Below, piece after piece: positions 53,287 through 62,633 of a stretch of 64,000 bases of DNA; positions within the stretch are counted from its first letter, which is position 1, and every line of letters begins with the position of its first letter. Source of the DNA: an uncultured Halobacteriovorax sp. (GTDB lineage Bacteria > Bdellovibrionota > Bacteriovoracia > Bacteriovoracales > Bacteriovoracaceae); contig CAJXVS010000008.1 of the NCBI GenBank assembly GCA_913061265.1, positions 1 to 64,000 on the forward strand, written 5' to 3'. A model generated the notes under the pieces. The model was not told the DNA's origin. It ran no database searches and saw nothing but the letters and a program-made list of their open reading frames with translations. The translations under genes and the position numbers were made by a program.

Positions 53287-54873
53287 ATGCGCAAATTTAT
53301 TGTTCTCGCTTTCTTTATTTTATCTCTTCCTGTTTTTGCAGATTACCCTCAGGCCAATTTTGGGAACCCTCAAGAGACCATGAATTATTTCTTAAAAACC
53401 ATGAAGGGTTATAAGCTAGGAGACACAGCTGCTATAAGCCTTGCTGTAAAAGCTCTTGATACTTCAAAGCTAGACCCAGCGACAAAAGAAGCTTCTTCAG
53501 AATTAGCAGCTACGCGCTTAATCGATACTCTCGATAGACTAGAGTATATAGACATAAAGAACATTCCTTCCGCTCCAGATTCAGAAACTTGGATTTATAA
53601 AAAGCAATCGGTTTCAATTGAAGGTGTTTATCATAATGTAGAAATCGCAATTGGATTAAAAGATAAGAAGTGGCTCTTCACCTCTAAGACGGTCTCTAGT
53701 ATCAGCTTCTTTCAAGAAAGCTTAAAGGGTCAAAAGATTGTTGGTGGCGTTACAGGCCTTAGCAATTGGAAAACAAAGTTAAAATCACGTATGCCAAAGT
53801 GGACAGGTCATAGGGCCTTTCTTCTCCTTAATGGTCAATGGCTAGGAATCTTCTTAATCCTTTTTCTTAGCTTAATCATAGAGAAGATTACTCGCTTTAT
53901 AATAGGCAGCTACTTAACAAGTTTCCTCGTTAAGAAAGATATTAAGTTTGAAAAAGAAAAAGAACGCCACTTTACCTTCCCTCTAGGAGTTATGACCTAT
54001 TCAGGTTTTTGGACCTTATCAGTTAGGCTCTTAGAGTTTCAAGATGGAGAACTCTCCACCTTTTTAAGGGGTGGTTATGTTGTCTTCACGATAGCTTGCG
54101 TCTTCGCAGCTTATAGAATTGTTGATGTCCTAGGAGTTTGGCTCCTAGAGAAAGCAGAGAGCACTGAGAACAAGTATGACGATATCTTAGTTCCTCTTAT
54201 CTCAAAGACTTCTAAGTTCTTTGTCTTTTGTATTGGCATCATCTTCATTGGAGACTCTCTTACTCTTGATATGAAGAGCATTATTGCTGGGATGGGGATT
54301 GGTGGACTGGCCTTTGCTTTTGCCGCTAAAGATACTATCGCTAATATCTTTGGCTCTCTTACTGTGCTTCTAGATAAGCCTTTTCAAATTGGAGATTTAA
54401 TCAATATTGGTGGCAATATTGAAGGCGTAGTTGAGCAAGTAGGGATTCGCTCTACTAGAGTTAGAACTCTTTATGATTCACTCATCACAGTTCCTAATGG
54501 AACTCTTACTAGCTCACATATTGATAACTGGGGTAGGCGAAATAATAGGCGTTGGAAAACAACTCTAGGCGTTCAGTATGATACTTCTCCAGAGAAAATA
54601 GACGCTTTTTGTGAAGGTATTCGTGAACTAGTAAGGAATAATGAATATATAAGGCAGGATAATTTTAGAGTCTATTTTAATGCTTTCTCTGCAAGCTCAT
54701 TAGATATTCTCATTTATCTTTTTTGGCAGGTGCCGGGCTGGGATGCGGAGCTTGTTCAGAAGCATAAAATTTCAATAGAGATCTTAGAGCTAGCTGAGAA
54801 AATGGGTGTTAATTTTGCTTTCCCAACTCAGACTCTTCATGTTTTTAATGAGGACAACTCTAAGAGCCTGTAA
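53287..54873 (+). CDS. MscS-family mechanosensitive channel
   Basis: 528 residues. Signal peptide (…LPVFA) and a periplasmic N-domain of about 160 residues, then membrane helices from about 185. The pore-lining region and beta domain match MscS: GMGIGGLAFAFAAKDTIANI, FGSLTVLLDKPFQIGDLINI, EGVVEQVGIRSTRVRTLYDS and VPNGTL. It opens on hypo-osmotic shock to release solutes. Its 3' end overlaps the convergent response-regulator gene by 14 bases. Confidence 0.93.
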   Translation: MRKFIVLAFFILSLPVFADYPQANFGNPQETMNYFLKTMKGYKLGDTAAISLAVKALDTSKLDPATKEASSELAATRLIDTLDRLEYIDIKNIPSAPDSETWIYKKQSVSIEGVYHNVEIAIGLKDKKWLFTSKTVSSISFFQESLKGQKIVGGVTGLSNWKTKLKSRMPKWTGHRAFLLLNGQWLGIFLILFLSLIIEKITRFIIGSYLTSFLVKKDIKFEKEKERHFTFPLGVMTYSGFWTLSVRLLEFQDGELSTFLRGGYVVFTIACVFAAYRIVDVLGVWLLEKAESTENKYDDILVPLISKTSKFFVFCIGIIFIGDSLTLDMKSIIAGMGIGGLAFAFAAKDTIANIFGSLTVLLDKPFQIGDLINIGGNIEGVVEQVGIRSTRVRTLYDSLITVPNGTLTSSHIDNWGRRNNRRWKTTLGVQYDTSPEKIDAFCEGIRELVRNNEYIRQDNFRVYFNAFSASSLDILIYLFWQVPGWDAELVQKHKISIEILELAEKMGVNFAFPTQTLHVFNEDNSKSL

Positions 54874-55300
54874 ATAAATCGGGAGCAGTTACTTTAAGGA
54901 TCTTCTTAGCCTTTTCGTTAAACTGCTCTTTAGTAAAGGGCTTTACTAAAAAGTTCTTTACACCATTTTCTATGGCGTCACCTAGAAAACCTTTGTTTAT
55001 CTGTCCGGAAGTTACACATACAGCATCTACTGTATTTGGGCCTTTATGAGTCTTTAACTCTCTTATGATTTCTTCACCACTTTTCTTGGGCATATTTATA
55101 TCAAGAAGGATAAGAGAAAAGGACTGATTCTTTAACTTAGTCGCTCCAATAGAACCATCTTTAGCCGTAATAATATTTCTAAAACAGCCAAGCTCTTCAC
55201 AGAACATCTCAAGAAGATCGATAACAGATTGTTCATCATCTATAATGATAACATCCTCTTTTGACTTCATTAATTTAGATTCTAAAAAATCATCTTCCAT
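54860..55300 (-). CDS. CheY-like response regulator (receiver only)
   Basis: 146 residues: acidic pocket IIIDDEQSV, phosphoacceptor Asp67 (LILLDINMP), and Lys120 (FLVKPF). No output domain. No histidine kinase is in the window. The start lies two bases after the upstream stop, so it is translated together with the 473-residue gene at 55303 and may regulate or be regulated with it. Confidence 0.92.
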   Translation of the reverse strand: MEDDFLESKLMKSKEDVIIIDDEQSVIDLLEMFCEELGCFRNIITAKDGSIGATKLKNQSFSLILLDINMPKKSGEEIIRELKTHKGPNTVDAVCVTSGQINKGFLGDAIENGVKNFLVKPFTKEQFNEKAKKILKVTAPDLFTGS

Positions 55301-55302
55301 AA

Positions 55303-56724
55303 TTAAATCTCACACTTAACGCCAAAGAGGCAATTCTCTTTAACGGCTTTGGCCACAGATTCAGGAACCATCTCTTCCCAACCTGCTGCATCTTCAAGAA
55401 TCATCTTCATAACAGTCCGAGACCAAATATGGTGAACAGACTTATCAAAATTTTCAATATCAATGATTTTCTTTTTTTCTTTTAAATATTCAATTAGCTT
55501 ATGCATGGATTTATCAACACCAGCGTCTTTTGAATGCAGGGTCTCCCCGCTCTTATCATCCACACTCGGGTAAATATAAAGAGAAGTTCTATGCCCTAAT
55601 AGTTTTCCAACTGCGCCAAGTAAACCATCCTCTTCATCTAAGTACTTAGTCTCATCAAAGATTTCCTCTAGGTTATAAAAGCCTAAAACAAAAGAGACCC
55701 TTTTTCTATTTTTAGTAGAAAGGTAGGCGTTTAGATCGTGATAACCTTCGAAGCTTGAAATTAAAACATCGTGACCTAAAGTATTGATCAGATCCACTCG
55801 GGCCAAGAAGTCTTCACCATCCACTTCGCCTCGATCAAGAAGCTTATGCATACTGATCTCGGGAATAACTAAGATATTATCTTCTTCTTCTTTTCCTAAT
55901 TCTTTTTTAAACTTCTCTTCCCCAGTTTTAAGCATATCTAGGTTAACGAGAGTCGGCGGTCTATAACTACCACGGCAGACCAAGACATTCTTTTTATAAA
56001 GAGCGTCTCCTGCTAGAAGAACTTTTCCCTTATTATCAAATAAAACCGCTGAACAAAGTTTATGCTTAACTAGTTCAAGGCTTAAAAGCCTACTGTCAAT
56101 ATTATCAAAGGCAGGTCCACTCACACGAATAAGATCGATCTCAAGTCTATCTTTACCTAAGTTCTCTATAAGGCTTTCAACCAATTCTGTTTTATCTCCT
56201 AAGCGAAAATAGCAAGCGTGAACTAAGTTAACGCCTAAATCACCGAGTAGGTCTTGTTGTTGAAAGTTTGTTTGATCGAGCATGCGGATATGAATCACAA
56301 GTTGACTAGGTTTAGCCCCTTTTACATGTTGAAACTTTACCCCTAACCAGCCATGGCAATCAGTTCCGCCTTTATAACTTTTAGCGGCGACCGTATCAGC
56401 AAAAACAAAATAACGAGTATCAACAGATCTTACTTCAGAGAGTCTTTCACAAAGAAGCTCATGCTCTCGATCAAGCATTGTATTGACTCTCTCTTCACTG
56501 ACATACCTTCCGCTCTTTCCATAAATAATATCACTCACTGTCATGTCATACGCAGACATAGACTTAGCAATGGTTCCAGCAGCGCCACCGGCCTTAAAGA
56601 AATTTCGAGCCACTTCTTGACCAGCTCCGATTTCAGCAAAGCTGCCATAGATATTTTCATCTAGGTTGATGGCCAAAGCTTTTTGATTTGTTGTTAAATT
56701 TTCTAATAGAGGGTTAGCACCCAT
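55303..56724 (-). CDS. Conserved protein of unknown function
   Basis: 473 residues from ATG 56724, supported by AAGGTG upstream; a longer TTG start is less likely. No signal peptide. The start NLTTNQKALAINLDENIYGSFAEI and GAGQEVARNFFKAGGAAGTIAKSMSAYDM are highly patterned, typical of a conserved bacterial family whose function I cannot state. It is not a membrane protein despite the automatic label 'TonB-dependent receptor' that I recall being attached to relatives. Co-translated with a receiver protein downstream. Confidence 0.65.
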   Translation of the reverse strand: MGANPLLENLTTNQKALAINLDENIYGSFAEIGAGQEVARNFFKAGGAAGTIAKSMSAYDMTVSDIIYGKSGRYVSEERVNTMLDREHELLCERLSEVRSVDTRYFVFADTVAAKSYKGGTDCHGWLGVKFQHVKGAKPSQLVIHIRMLDQTNFQQQDLLGDLGVNLVHACYFRLGDKTELVESLIENLGKDRLEIDLIRVSGPAFDNIDSRLLSLELVKHKLCSAVLFDNKGKVLLAGDALYKKNVLVCRGSYRPPTLVNLDMLKTGEEKFKKELGKEEEDNILVIPEISMHKLLDRGEVDGEDFLARVDLINTLGHDVLISSFEGYHDLNAYLSTKNRKRVSFVLGFYNLEEIFDETKYLDEEDGLLGAVGKLLGHRTSLYIYPSVDDKSGETLHSKDAGVDKSMHKLIEYLKEKKKIIDIENFDKSVHHIWSRTVMKMILEDAAGWEEMVPESVAKAVKENCLFGVKCEI

Positions 56725-56801
56725 ATGAATCACCTTTTCATTTTCAATTATTAAGTTTATTTTACTACAAGTTATAGAAATTAAACGGATAGGCAAATAT
56801 T

Positions 56802-57101
56802 ATGTCATGTTTTAAAGCTCACCTCTTCATTTGCACCAAGTGTCAGTATAAAGACAGTGACACAGCCCTTTGCCCAGAGGATACGGCCAAGAAGTTTAGA
56901 AAATCCGTCAAAGACCTAGCGCGAATAAACTTTCAAAAAGATCAGGTAAGAATCAATGCTAGTGGTTGTCTTGACCGCTGCGAAGAAGGTATTTCAGCTG
57001 TGCTTTACCCGAGTGCAGAATGGTTCAAGGACCTTCGCCCTGGGGATGAGGAAGCATTGATCAATTCCATTGCTAAAACCCTCTCTAGCCCGGAAAAATA
57101 G
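56802..57101 (+). CDS. (2Fe-2S) ferredoxin, thioredoxin-like fold
   Basis: 99 residues. HLFICTKCQYKD with Cys at the start, ALCPED, and then NASGCLDRCEEGISAVLYP, the second Cys pair of thioredoxin-like ferredoxins related to NuoE. It would carry one 2Fe-2S cluster and pass electrons; partner unknown. Divergent from the 473-residue gene with 77 bases between starts. Confidence 0.85.
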   Translation: MSCFKAHLFICTKCQYKDSDTALCPEDTAKKFRKSVKDLARINFQKDQVRINASGCLDRCEEGISAVLYPSAEWFKDLRPGDEEALINSIAKTLSSPEK

Positions 57102-57225
57102 GCAACTTTTTTTTAACCTCTACAAAATATCAATAGGTTACAACTTAACTTCTCCCTACTTTCATCCGATAGGGAATATACGCTATAATAGTAGAGAATC
57201 TCTCAACACTAAGCGGGAGTAGAGT

Positions 57226-57342
57226 ATGGAACAAATTATAATCGTTATTGCTGCTGGGATCCTTCTGGGAATGGCCGTTGAGGCTAAAGCTAGGATGGAA
57301 AAGAAGAAAAAGAAAGTCCCTGTTCGCGTCGAAAAGAACTAA
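57226..57342 (+). CDS. Small membrane protein (38 residues)
   Basis: ATG 57226 is preceded by GCGGGAG at the right distance. The product, MEQIIIVIAAGILLGMAVEAK followed by a Lys/Arg-rich tail, has one membrane segment with a basic cytosolic end. Too short for most gene finders; ribosome site and membrane-plus-basic layout make it credible. Function unknown. Confidence 0.55.
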   Translation: MEQIIIVIAAGILLGMAVEAKARMEKKKKKVPVRVEKN

Positions 57343-57446
57343 GAATCCCCTTTTAGCGCCATTCTAAGCTAATTAAGTAGCTATTACACACTGCGTTGCA
57401 AACAACCACTATTCTTGATATTTTAGCCTCGAAACACGAGGAAATT

Positions 57447-58430
57447 ATGAAAAGAATATTGGCAACAATTGCGATCATCTCAATGGGCTTTGGACTCAAG
57501 GTTCAGGCTAACTCCTTAATGGGTCCTATGGTTACGTCCATGATTCCTCCAGGGACAGACATTATCTATGGAACGGATGACCGATACGAAGTTGACGATT
57601 ATCCAAGTAATTCATTTAAAGAGATGGCCAAAAGCGTGGCAGGAATGGTTAAAAGCCGCCACCTTAGTGATGATATTGGCGACCCTACCCTAATGAATTT
57701 TGTTAAAAGAACAGCTGAAGATAAATTTGAACTTTGTGAAGAAGAGCCTTTTGCCAAACAATACACTCTTCCTATCTGCAGTGGTTTCTTAATCGCTCCT
57801 GATACCCTAGTGACCGCTGGTCATTGCATCGAAGATCAATCAGATTGTGATAACTTCAAGTGGGTCTTTGAATATAAGAAAGGCGCCACAAAGATTAAAA
57901 AAGAAAATGTTTTTAGTTGTAAAAAGATTCATGAGAGAGTTTTAAGCGAGTCTCGTTTTAAGTTAAAAGACTATGCCGTAATTCAACTTGATCGCCCAGC
58001 AACGGGAAGAACTCCATTAAAGTTTAGAAGAAATAAAAAAGCCAGAGTGGGAACTAAGCTAGTTGTCATAGGTCACCCTTCAGGACTGCCAATGAAGATC
58101 ACTGATAATGGTAAAATTCAAAGGTTAAATAAAACAGAAATCAAAAGACCAATCTCTTCACTCTTTAAGAGAAGATATTATTTTAACGCTAACCTTGATA
58201 CTTACTCAGGTAATTCAGGAAGTCCGGTCTTTAATAGAAAAACAAAACTTGTTGAAGGAATTCTCGTTCAGGGTGGAGATGATTATGTACGAAACATTGA
58301 TATGTTTTGTAACGAATCTAATCGTCTTTCTGATTCACGTTGGGTCTCTGAAGAGTCAGTCTTTAGAATCACCAAAGTCCCTTTTATAAAGGACATTCAG
58401 AACAAATACTTAAAAAGTCTTAAGAAGTAA
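57447..58430 (+). CDS. Secreted trypsin-like serine protease
   Basis: 327 residues from ATG 57447 (signal peptide MKRILATIAIISMGFGLKVQA, with AGGAA upstream). S1 triad: His126 (LVTAGHC), Asp175 (LKDYAVIQL), Ser259 (SGNSGSPVF). The three motif blocks and Cys pairs (SGFLIAP; CEEEP; CSG) are intact, so it should be active. It would be exported and digest proteins outside, fitting a predatory or degradative lifestyle. Followed by a strong terminator. Confidence 0.9.
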   Translation: MKRILATIAIISMGFGLKVQANSLMGPMVTSMIPPGTDIIYGTDDRYEVDDYPSNSFKEMAKSVAGMVKSRHLSDDIGDPTLMNFVKRTAEDKFELCEEEPFAKQYTLPICSGFLIAPDTLVTAGHCIEDQSDCDNFKWVFEYKKGATKIKKENVFSCKKIHERVLSESRFKLKDYAVIQLDRPATGRTPLKFRRNKKARVGTKLVVIGHPSGLPMKITDNGKIQRLNKTEIKRPISSLFKRRYYFNANLDTYSGNSGSPVFNRKTKLVEGILVQGGDDYVRNIDMFCNESNRLSDSRWVSEESVFRITKVPFIKDIQNKYLKSLKK

Positions 58431-58435
58431 GAAAT

Positions 58436-58462
58436 ATTGGCAGAGGGTTTTGCTCTGCCAAT
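58436..58462 (+). terminator. Terminator of the trypsin-like gene
   Basis: Perfect 10-bp stem ATTGGCAGAG/CTCTGCCAAT with a 7-base loop, five bases after the stop; followed by AATTTGT. Confidence 0.65.
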
Positions 58463-58578
58463 AATTTGTCCTCAAAGTTATAATCAACAAAATTGTTACT
58501 GTATAAGTTTCCTCCTTGTGTCAAAGGCCTATACCCCTTAGATTAGGTTAATAAGCGCTAATAAATTATGGAGGATTT

Positions 58579-59229
58579 ATGAACTTTTCAATCTTGAGAC
58601 GTATTAGTTACCTGGCCGCCGCTGGCCTAATCTTTTTCTCTGCCTCGTGTGGAGACAACCAAAGAGATAATTTGAAAATCGAAGGTATCGATGGACCGAC
58701 TATCACTTTAATTCAAGACCAGATCTTAATCACAACAGTATTTGAAAACATTCAAATCGACGGTGGTCTTAGATATGTTCTACCAAAATTTGAAAACAGT
58801 TATGTAGAAGTTGGACCAGATTTAAATTCAAACGGAACTTTAATGGCCGTTAGTGTTTCTATCTCTGATCTTCTAGGAGATCTTGCAGATACGCTTGATC
58901 CTCAAACTCTTCCTGGTGGACGTGCTCTTCCTGGAGTTAGTGGTGGATCACTTCCTGCTCTTGCTTTTACTATCAAGAAGTGGAACAACATGACAATTTA
59001 CTTAGGTAAAGAAGTCTTTGGTATCTTCTACCCATTTGGTCTAGATATTGATGGAGCGATTGCTACTTTTAGATTCTATATCGGTGATAAGAAATCTGGG
59101 AATATCTCTCTAGTAGGAAAAGATAATGACGGTGAAAATGCTGGTGTTCTTCTTCTTCTAGAAATGGACGCTACAACAAGAAAGCGTCTTAAGAAACAAG
59201 CGAGAAAGTTTGGATCTTATATTAACTAA
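58579..59229 (+). CDS. Small lipoprotein, unknown
   Basis: 216 residues; lipobox SASC places the lipidated Cys at residue 24, preceded by a hydrophobic stretch. Ribosome site GGAGG. The mature part is beta-rich with no Cys other than the lipid one, ending in a basic helix (TRKRLKKQARKFGS). No family recognised. Ends at a bidirectional terminator. Confidence 0.65.
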   Translation: MNFSILRRISYLAAAGLIFFSASCGDNQRDNLKIEGIDGPTITLIQDQILITTVFENIQIDGGLRYVLPKFENSYVEVGPDLNSNGTLMAVSVSISDLLGDLADTLDPQTLPGGRALPGVSGGSLPALAFTIKKWNNMTIYLGKEVFGIFYPFGLDIDGAIATFRFYIGDKKSGNISLVGKDNDGENAGVLLLLEMDATTRKRLKKQARKFGSYIN

Positions 59230-59253
59230 TTCTTTTTAAAACTTAGATAAACT

Positions 59254-59284
59254 AAAGGCCTTCACTTAGAAGGCCTTTTTTTTA
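59254..59284. terminator. Bidirectional terminator
   Basis: AAAGGCCTTC (59254-59263) pairs with GAAGGCCTTT (59269-59278), followed by a run of T. It separates the lipoprotein gene from the convergent methyltransferase gene, whose stop lies inside the T tract. Confidence 0.8.
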
Positions 59285-60100
59285 TATACGGGCGCGGGCC
59301 TGCATGGCCGTATAATGAAAGACAGCATTAGGATCTCGGCTTACAGCTTTTAATTCCTTTCTCACTTCATCAACCAGTTCTTGATCAACCTTCGATGCTT
59401 CCACTAATTCTTCAGCCCCGCTTAAAAGCAGTTCAGACCAAAAGTCGATCATCTCTTTTCTGCGATCAGGCGCTCTATTATCATAGTGAAGAACCTTAAG
59501 GTTGGTTTGGATATCTTTAAAGCCTACTGAGAGAAGCATATTACCAAGCTTTGCACCGATAAAAGGATCTCCTCCGATTTCATATTGATGATCATTAAAG
59601 GCCATCCAGTACTTCCATACATTTGGGCTATAAGGCTCTAGGAAGAAGCTAGAGTTCATCACCTCAGTCACCATGACATGACCACCAGGTCTTAAGACTC
59701 TCCTTACTTCAGAGAGAACCGTCTCAGGGCTTGGGACATGCTCTAAGATCCAACAAAGAAAGGCTCCGTCAAATTCATCCGACTCAAACTCTAAGTCCTC
59801 TGCATTTCCCTGAGATAATTCAAAGCGCCCTTTAGCATAGCTAAGTTCACTAAGAGTCTTAGTGGCCGCTTCTAATTGCGCTTCACTAAGATCAACTCCA
59901 GTTAATTTTATCTTAGGGTGTCTTCTTAAAAGGATCTCTGATTGAGCACCAACTCCACAGCCAACTTCAATGATCTTCTTACAGCGAGAAAAATCTACAT
60001 CTTCGTAAATAGTTTGCTCTAAGAACTCCGCTTGTCTTTTTAGACGGGCCTGCTCAATAGGAGAGAAACCGTGTAGGTAAGGAAATTGTCCTTCGCTCAT
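59282..60100 (-). CDS. Class I SAM-dependent methyltransferase
   Basis: 272 residues. Motif I IIEVGCGVGAQSEILL, the acidic GVDLSEAQLEAA loop, motif IV FDGAFLCWILEHVPSP and VLRPGGHVMVTEVMN are all present, giving a Rossmann-like SAM site. Substrate unknown. The ATG overlaps the SufE stop (ATGA), so it is translated with it. Confidence 0.88.
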   Translation of the reverse strand: MSEGQFPYLHGFSPIEQARLKRQAEFLEQTIYEDVDFSRCKKIIEVGCGVGAQSEILLRRHPKIKLTGVDLSEAQLEAATKTLSELSYAKGRFELSQGNAEDLEFESDEFDGAFLCWILEHVPSPETVLSEVRRVLRPGGHVMVTEVMNSSFFLEPYSPNVWKYWMAFNDHQYEIGGDPFIGAKLGNMLLSVGFKDIQTNLKVLHYDNRAPDRRKEMIDFWSELLLSGAEELVEASKVDQELVDEVRKELKAVSRDPNAVFHYTAMQARARI

Positions 60101-60531
60101 GCTAACCCCATCTTTATCTTTGCTTGTAGACCTAAGGCGTACATTGAAATTTGCTTTAACATTGAGCTTAGTCCATTGGCGCGGCTCATGGAAAGATGCT
60201 GACGAAGACCTATCTCATCTAAGAAATCTGGTTTAACGGCCAAAACTTCTTCGGGTGTTGATTGAGAATAGACTCTAACAAGAAGAGCAATGATCCCTTT
60301 CACAATCGAGGCATCACTATCAGCATGATAGATAATCTTTCCATCAACAAGTTCAGGAAAAAGCCAGACCTGACTTTGACAGCCACGGACCTTATTATCT
60401 TCGGCGCGGTACTTCTCTGGCATTGCCTCTAAGCTTTTGCCCATCTTAATAATATGGGCGTATCTGTCTTCCCAACTTGAAAAGCTAGCAAACTCAGTCT
60501 TTATTTCTTCTACTCGATTTAAGATTTCCAT
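60097..60531 (-). CDS. sufE: SufE/CsdE-family cysteine-desulfurase activator
   Basis: 144 residues. DNKVRGCQSQVWLFPEL holds the sulfur-accepting Cys51, then DSDASIVKGIIALLVRVYSQST and SMSRANGLSSMLKQI are typical. SufE takes persulfide sulfur from SufS for Fe-S cluster assembly. No sufS or sufBCD is nearby. Part of the minus-strand run 63908-59282. Confidence 0.93.
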   Translation of the reverse strand: MEILNRVEEIKTEFASFSSWEDRYAHIIKMGKSLEAMPEKYRAEDNKVRGCQSQVWLFPELVDGKIIYHADSDASIVKGIIALLVRVYSQSTPEEVLAVKPDFLDEIGLRQHLSMSRANGLSSMLKQISMYALGLQAKIKMGLA

Positions 60532-60561
60532 GAGGCGAATATAGCAAAATTTTAGGGCAAA

Positions 60562-62121
60562 CTAAAGGGCTTTCATGGCCATGGAATTCCTTAGGCTAAA
60601 GGCCAAAATGCTCTCCATCGGGTTTGTGGCTACGCTGGTGGGAAAGATAGATCCGTCCATAATATAGAGGTTCTCTACCTGATGATGCCTTCCATAGGAA
60701 TTGACGACAGATGTTTTAGGATCCTCCCCCATAGGCGCGCCGCCCATCACATGGGCGCTGACTAGTTTTGCTTTTAAGATCTCTAAAGGAAGATTTAAGA
60801 TGCCGTGCTTGGCCTCTTTCCATGAAGAGTAAAAAGGAGCTTCCCTATGAATAGGCCAAACCTTTTTAGCTCCCGCTGCAAATTGAATCTCCGCGCTAGC
60901 AAGCCAAGCGTCCTGAACGCCCTTCCAAAGATAAGGGGTCATCTTATAATCAAGCCCTGGGCTACCGTCTTCTTTTAAATAAACTTCGCCCCCGATAGAT
61001 TCATCATGGAAACCGTCCCGTAGTAAGGCCAAGATGGCCTGAAATTTTGGGTACTCTTTCATGATGGCCTGATGTTTTTCACCGTGCTTTTCAATAACGG
61101 TTGCCAGGATAACTGGATGAATGGGGCCAACTTCTAACTTAAATCCCATTCTCTCACTAAGGGGTCTTGAGTCTAGAAAATGATCGCTATAGATGCTTTG
61201 AGGGGCTCCTTGCCATGCTTCTACTTCTTCGTTCATCAAAGCGCCGCTTAAACAAACCGGGTGGATGGTTGTTCTTTTACCAACTAATGAATGAGGATCA
61301 ACGGCCTCGCTTCGTTTAAGCAGAGCCGGAGTGCCAATGGCCCCGCCAGCAAGGATAAACCTTCTGGCCTTTATCTTAAAGATTAACTTAGGATTCATCT
61401 TGGGCCTCAAGTGAACTTCTTTTGCCAGTCCTTTTTCAAAGACAATCTTTTCACAATAAAAAGAAGGAGCTAATGTTGCCCCGGAACGTAAGGCTTCTGG
61501 AATAAGAGAGACTAAAGTGGATTGTTTGGCCCCAACAGGACAACCAGTTCCGCAGTAACCTAAGTTATGACAGTCTTTTACATTTCTTTTTATCATTCCT
61601 TGAGAGAGGCCTAATTTTGAGAGTCCCCTTCCGAGCACTTCGTTATTTTCATTAGGGGGAACTTCCCAGTCTTTAATACCAAGCTTCTTTTCAACAACTT
61701 CGAAATAAGGCTTCATTAAATCGGGATCTATTCCCTTTACTCCATGAGCATCTCTCCACCAGTTAAGTGTTCTATCAGGTGTGCGAAAAGAGCTAGTCCA
61801 ATTAATAGTAGTACCACCGCCTACATTCTTTCCTTGCAGGATCTTGATCCCTTTATCTTTAGTCAGCCTGGCGGCCGATTCTTGATAAAGCTTTGGATAA
61901 GCAGTGGACTCTTTCATATCAAACTCATGAGTCAGCATTAAAGGCCCTTCTTCAACAAGAAGAACCGATTGCCCTTTCTCGCTTAGGACTTTTGCCGCCA
62001 TTGCGCCACCTGCTCCGCTTCCGATAATGACAACATCATAATGATCAACAAAGCCTTTCTTTAATAAGGCTCCATCCCAGATCTTAAAGTTCTCTGTTAA
62101 AAAAGGATCTTTAAAACTCAT
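60562..62121 (-). CDS. GMC-family FAD oxidoreductase
   Basis: 519 residues. FAD-binding YDVVIIGSGAGGAMAAKVL, GGTTINWT (adenine/FAD contact), a Cys-rich insert (DCHNLGYCGTGCPVGAKQST) typical of the alcohol/choline dehydrogenase-like branch, and the C-terminal VSAHVMGG plus SVATNPMESILAF. Oxidises an unknown alcohol or sugar and passes electrons on. It overlaps the small-subunit gene by ATGA. No signal peptide is seen; the small subunit could carry it out through Tat. Confidence 0.92.
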   Translation of the reverse strand: MSFKDPFLTENFKIWDGALLKKGFVDHYDVVIIGSGAGGAMAAKVLSEKGQSVLLVEEGPLMLTHEFDMKESTAYPKLYQESAARLTKDKGIKILQGKNVGGGTTINWTSSFRTPDRTLNWWRDAHGVKGIDPDLMKPYFEVVEKKLGIKDWEVPPNENNEVLGRGLSKLGLSQGMIKRNVKDCHNLGYCGTGCPVGAKQSTLVSLIPEALRSGATLAPSFYCEKIVFEKGLAKEVHLRPKMNPKLIFKIKARRFILAGGAIGTPALLKRSEAVDPHSLVGKRTTIHPVCLSGALMNEEVEAWQGAPQSIYSDHFLDSRPLSERMGFKLEVGPIHPVILATVIEKHGEKHQAIMKEYPKFQAILALLRDGFHDESIGGEVYLKEDGSPGLDYKMTPYLWKGVQDAWLASAEIQFAAGAKKVWPIHREAPFYSSWKEAKHGILNLPLEILKAKLVSAHVMGGAPMGEDPKTSVVNSYGRHHQVENLYIMDGSIFPTSVATNPMESILAFSLRNSMAMKAL

Positions 62122-62633
62122 AGTGATTCTTCCCTATCAAGCACTGGAGGACCGGGATAACCAATTGTGGGCCATGACCTCTCCATAGAGTAGTAGCTAG
62201 CATTAACGAGCTCACAAAGAGCGCTATAGGCCGAGCGGTAAAGTTCTAAGTTATGATGACTCCAGCTCACTAGGAGAGCGTCAATCTCTTCAAAGCTAGC
62301 TTCACTCCAGGGAGAATTTCTTCCTGTGCTCCATCTAAGAGGACGCCACTTAAAAAGAAGGAGCAACTCTCCTACCTCTCCTTGAACCGATGGACTAAGT
62401 CCTTTGATGGCCGCTTCAATATTTTGAAGGACCTCAGGAATTTCATTCTGATTTAATTCAGTGCCATCTAAGATGACCGGAATAAAGGCCTTAAGTGTGG
62501 CAGCGTCAGACTTATCTAAGATCTTAAACCCGGGCATTGCTTCAAAGTCTAAGGACTTACTAATTGAAAAGGCTCCGCCTAATAAAAAAGCAGCGCTAAA
62601 ACCAAGCTTAAAGAACGTTCTTCTATAGATCAT
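62118..62633 (-). CDS. Tat-exported gluconate-2-dehydrogenase-subunit-3-like small subunit
   Basis: 171 residues from ATG 62633 (a longer TTG start exists). MIYRRTFFKLGFSAAFLLGG has Arg4-Arg5 in a Tat-like signal. The mature part resembles small subunits that sit next to GMC dehydrogenases (LKAFIPVILDGTEL). It overlaps GMC (ATGA) and the C39-like gene (11 bases), so all three are made together. The pairing suggests a two-subunit periplasmic dehydrogenase exported folded. Confidence 0.72.
   Translation of the reverse strand: MIYRRTFFKLGFSAAFLLGGAFSISKSLDFEAMPGFKILDKSDAATLKAFIPVILDGTELNQNEIPEVLQNIEAAIKGLSPSVQGEVGELLLLFKWRPLRWSTGRNSPWSEASFEEIDALLVSWSHHNLELYRSAYSALCELVNASYYSMERSWPTIGYPGPPVLDREESL

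Noticed and set aside
56725-56796. Longer TTG start of the 473-residue protein
   Set aside because: The ATG at 56724 has a good ribosome site; the extension adds unrelated sequence overlapping the divergent promoter region.
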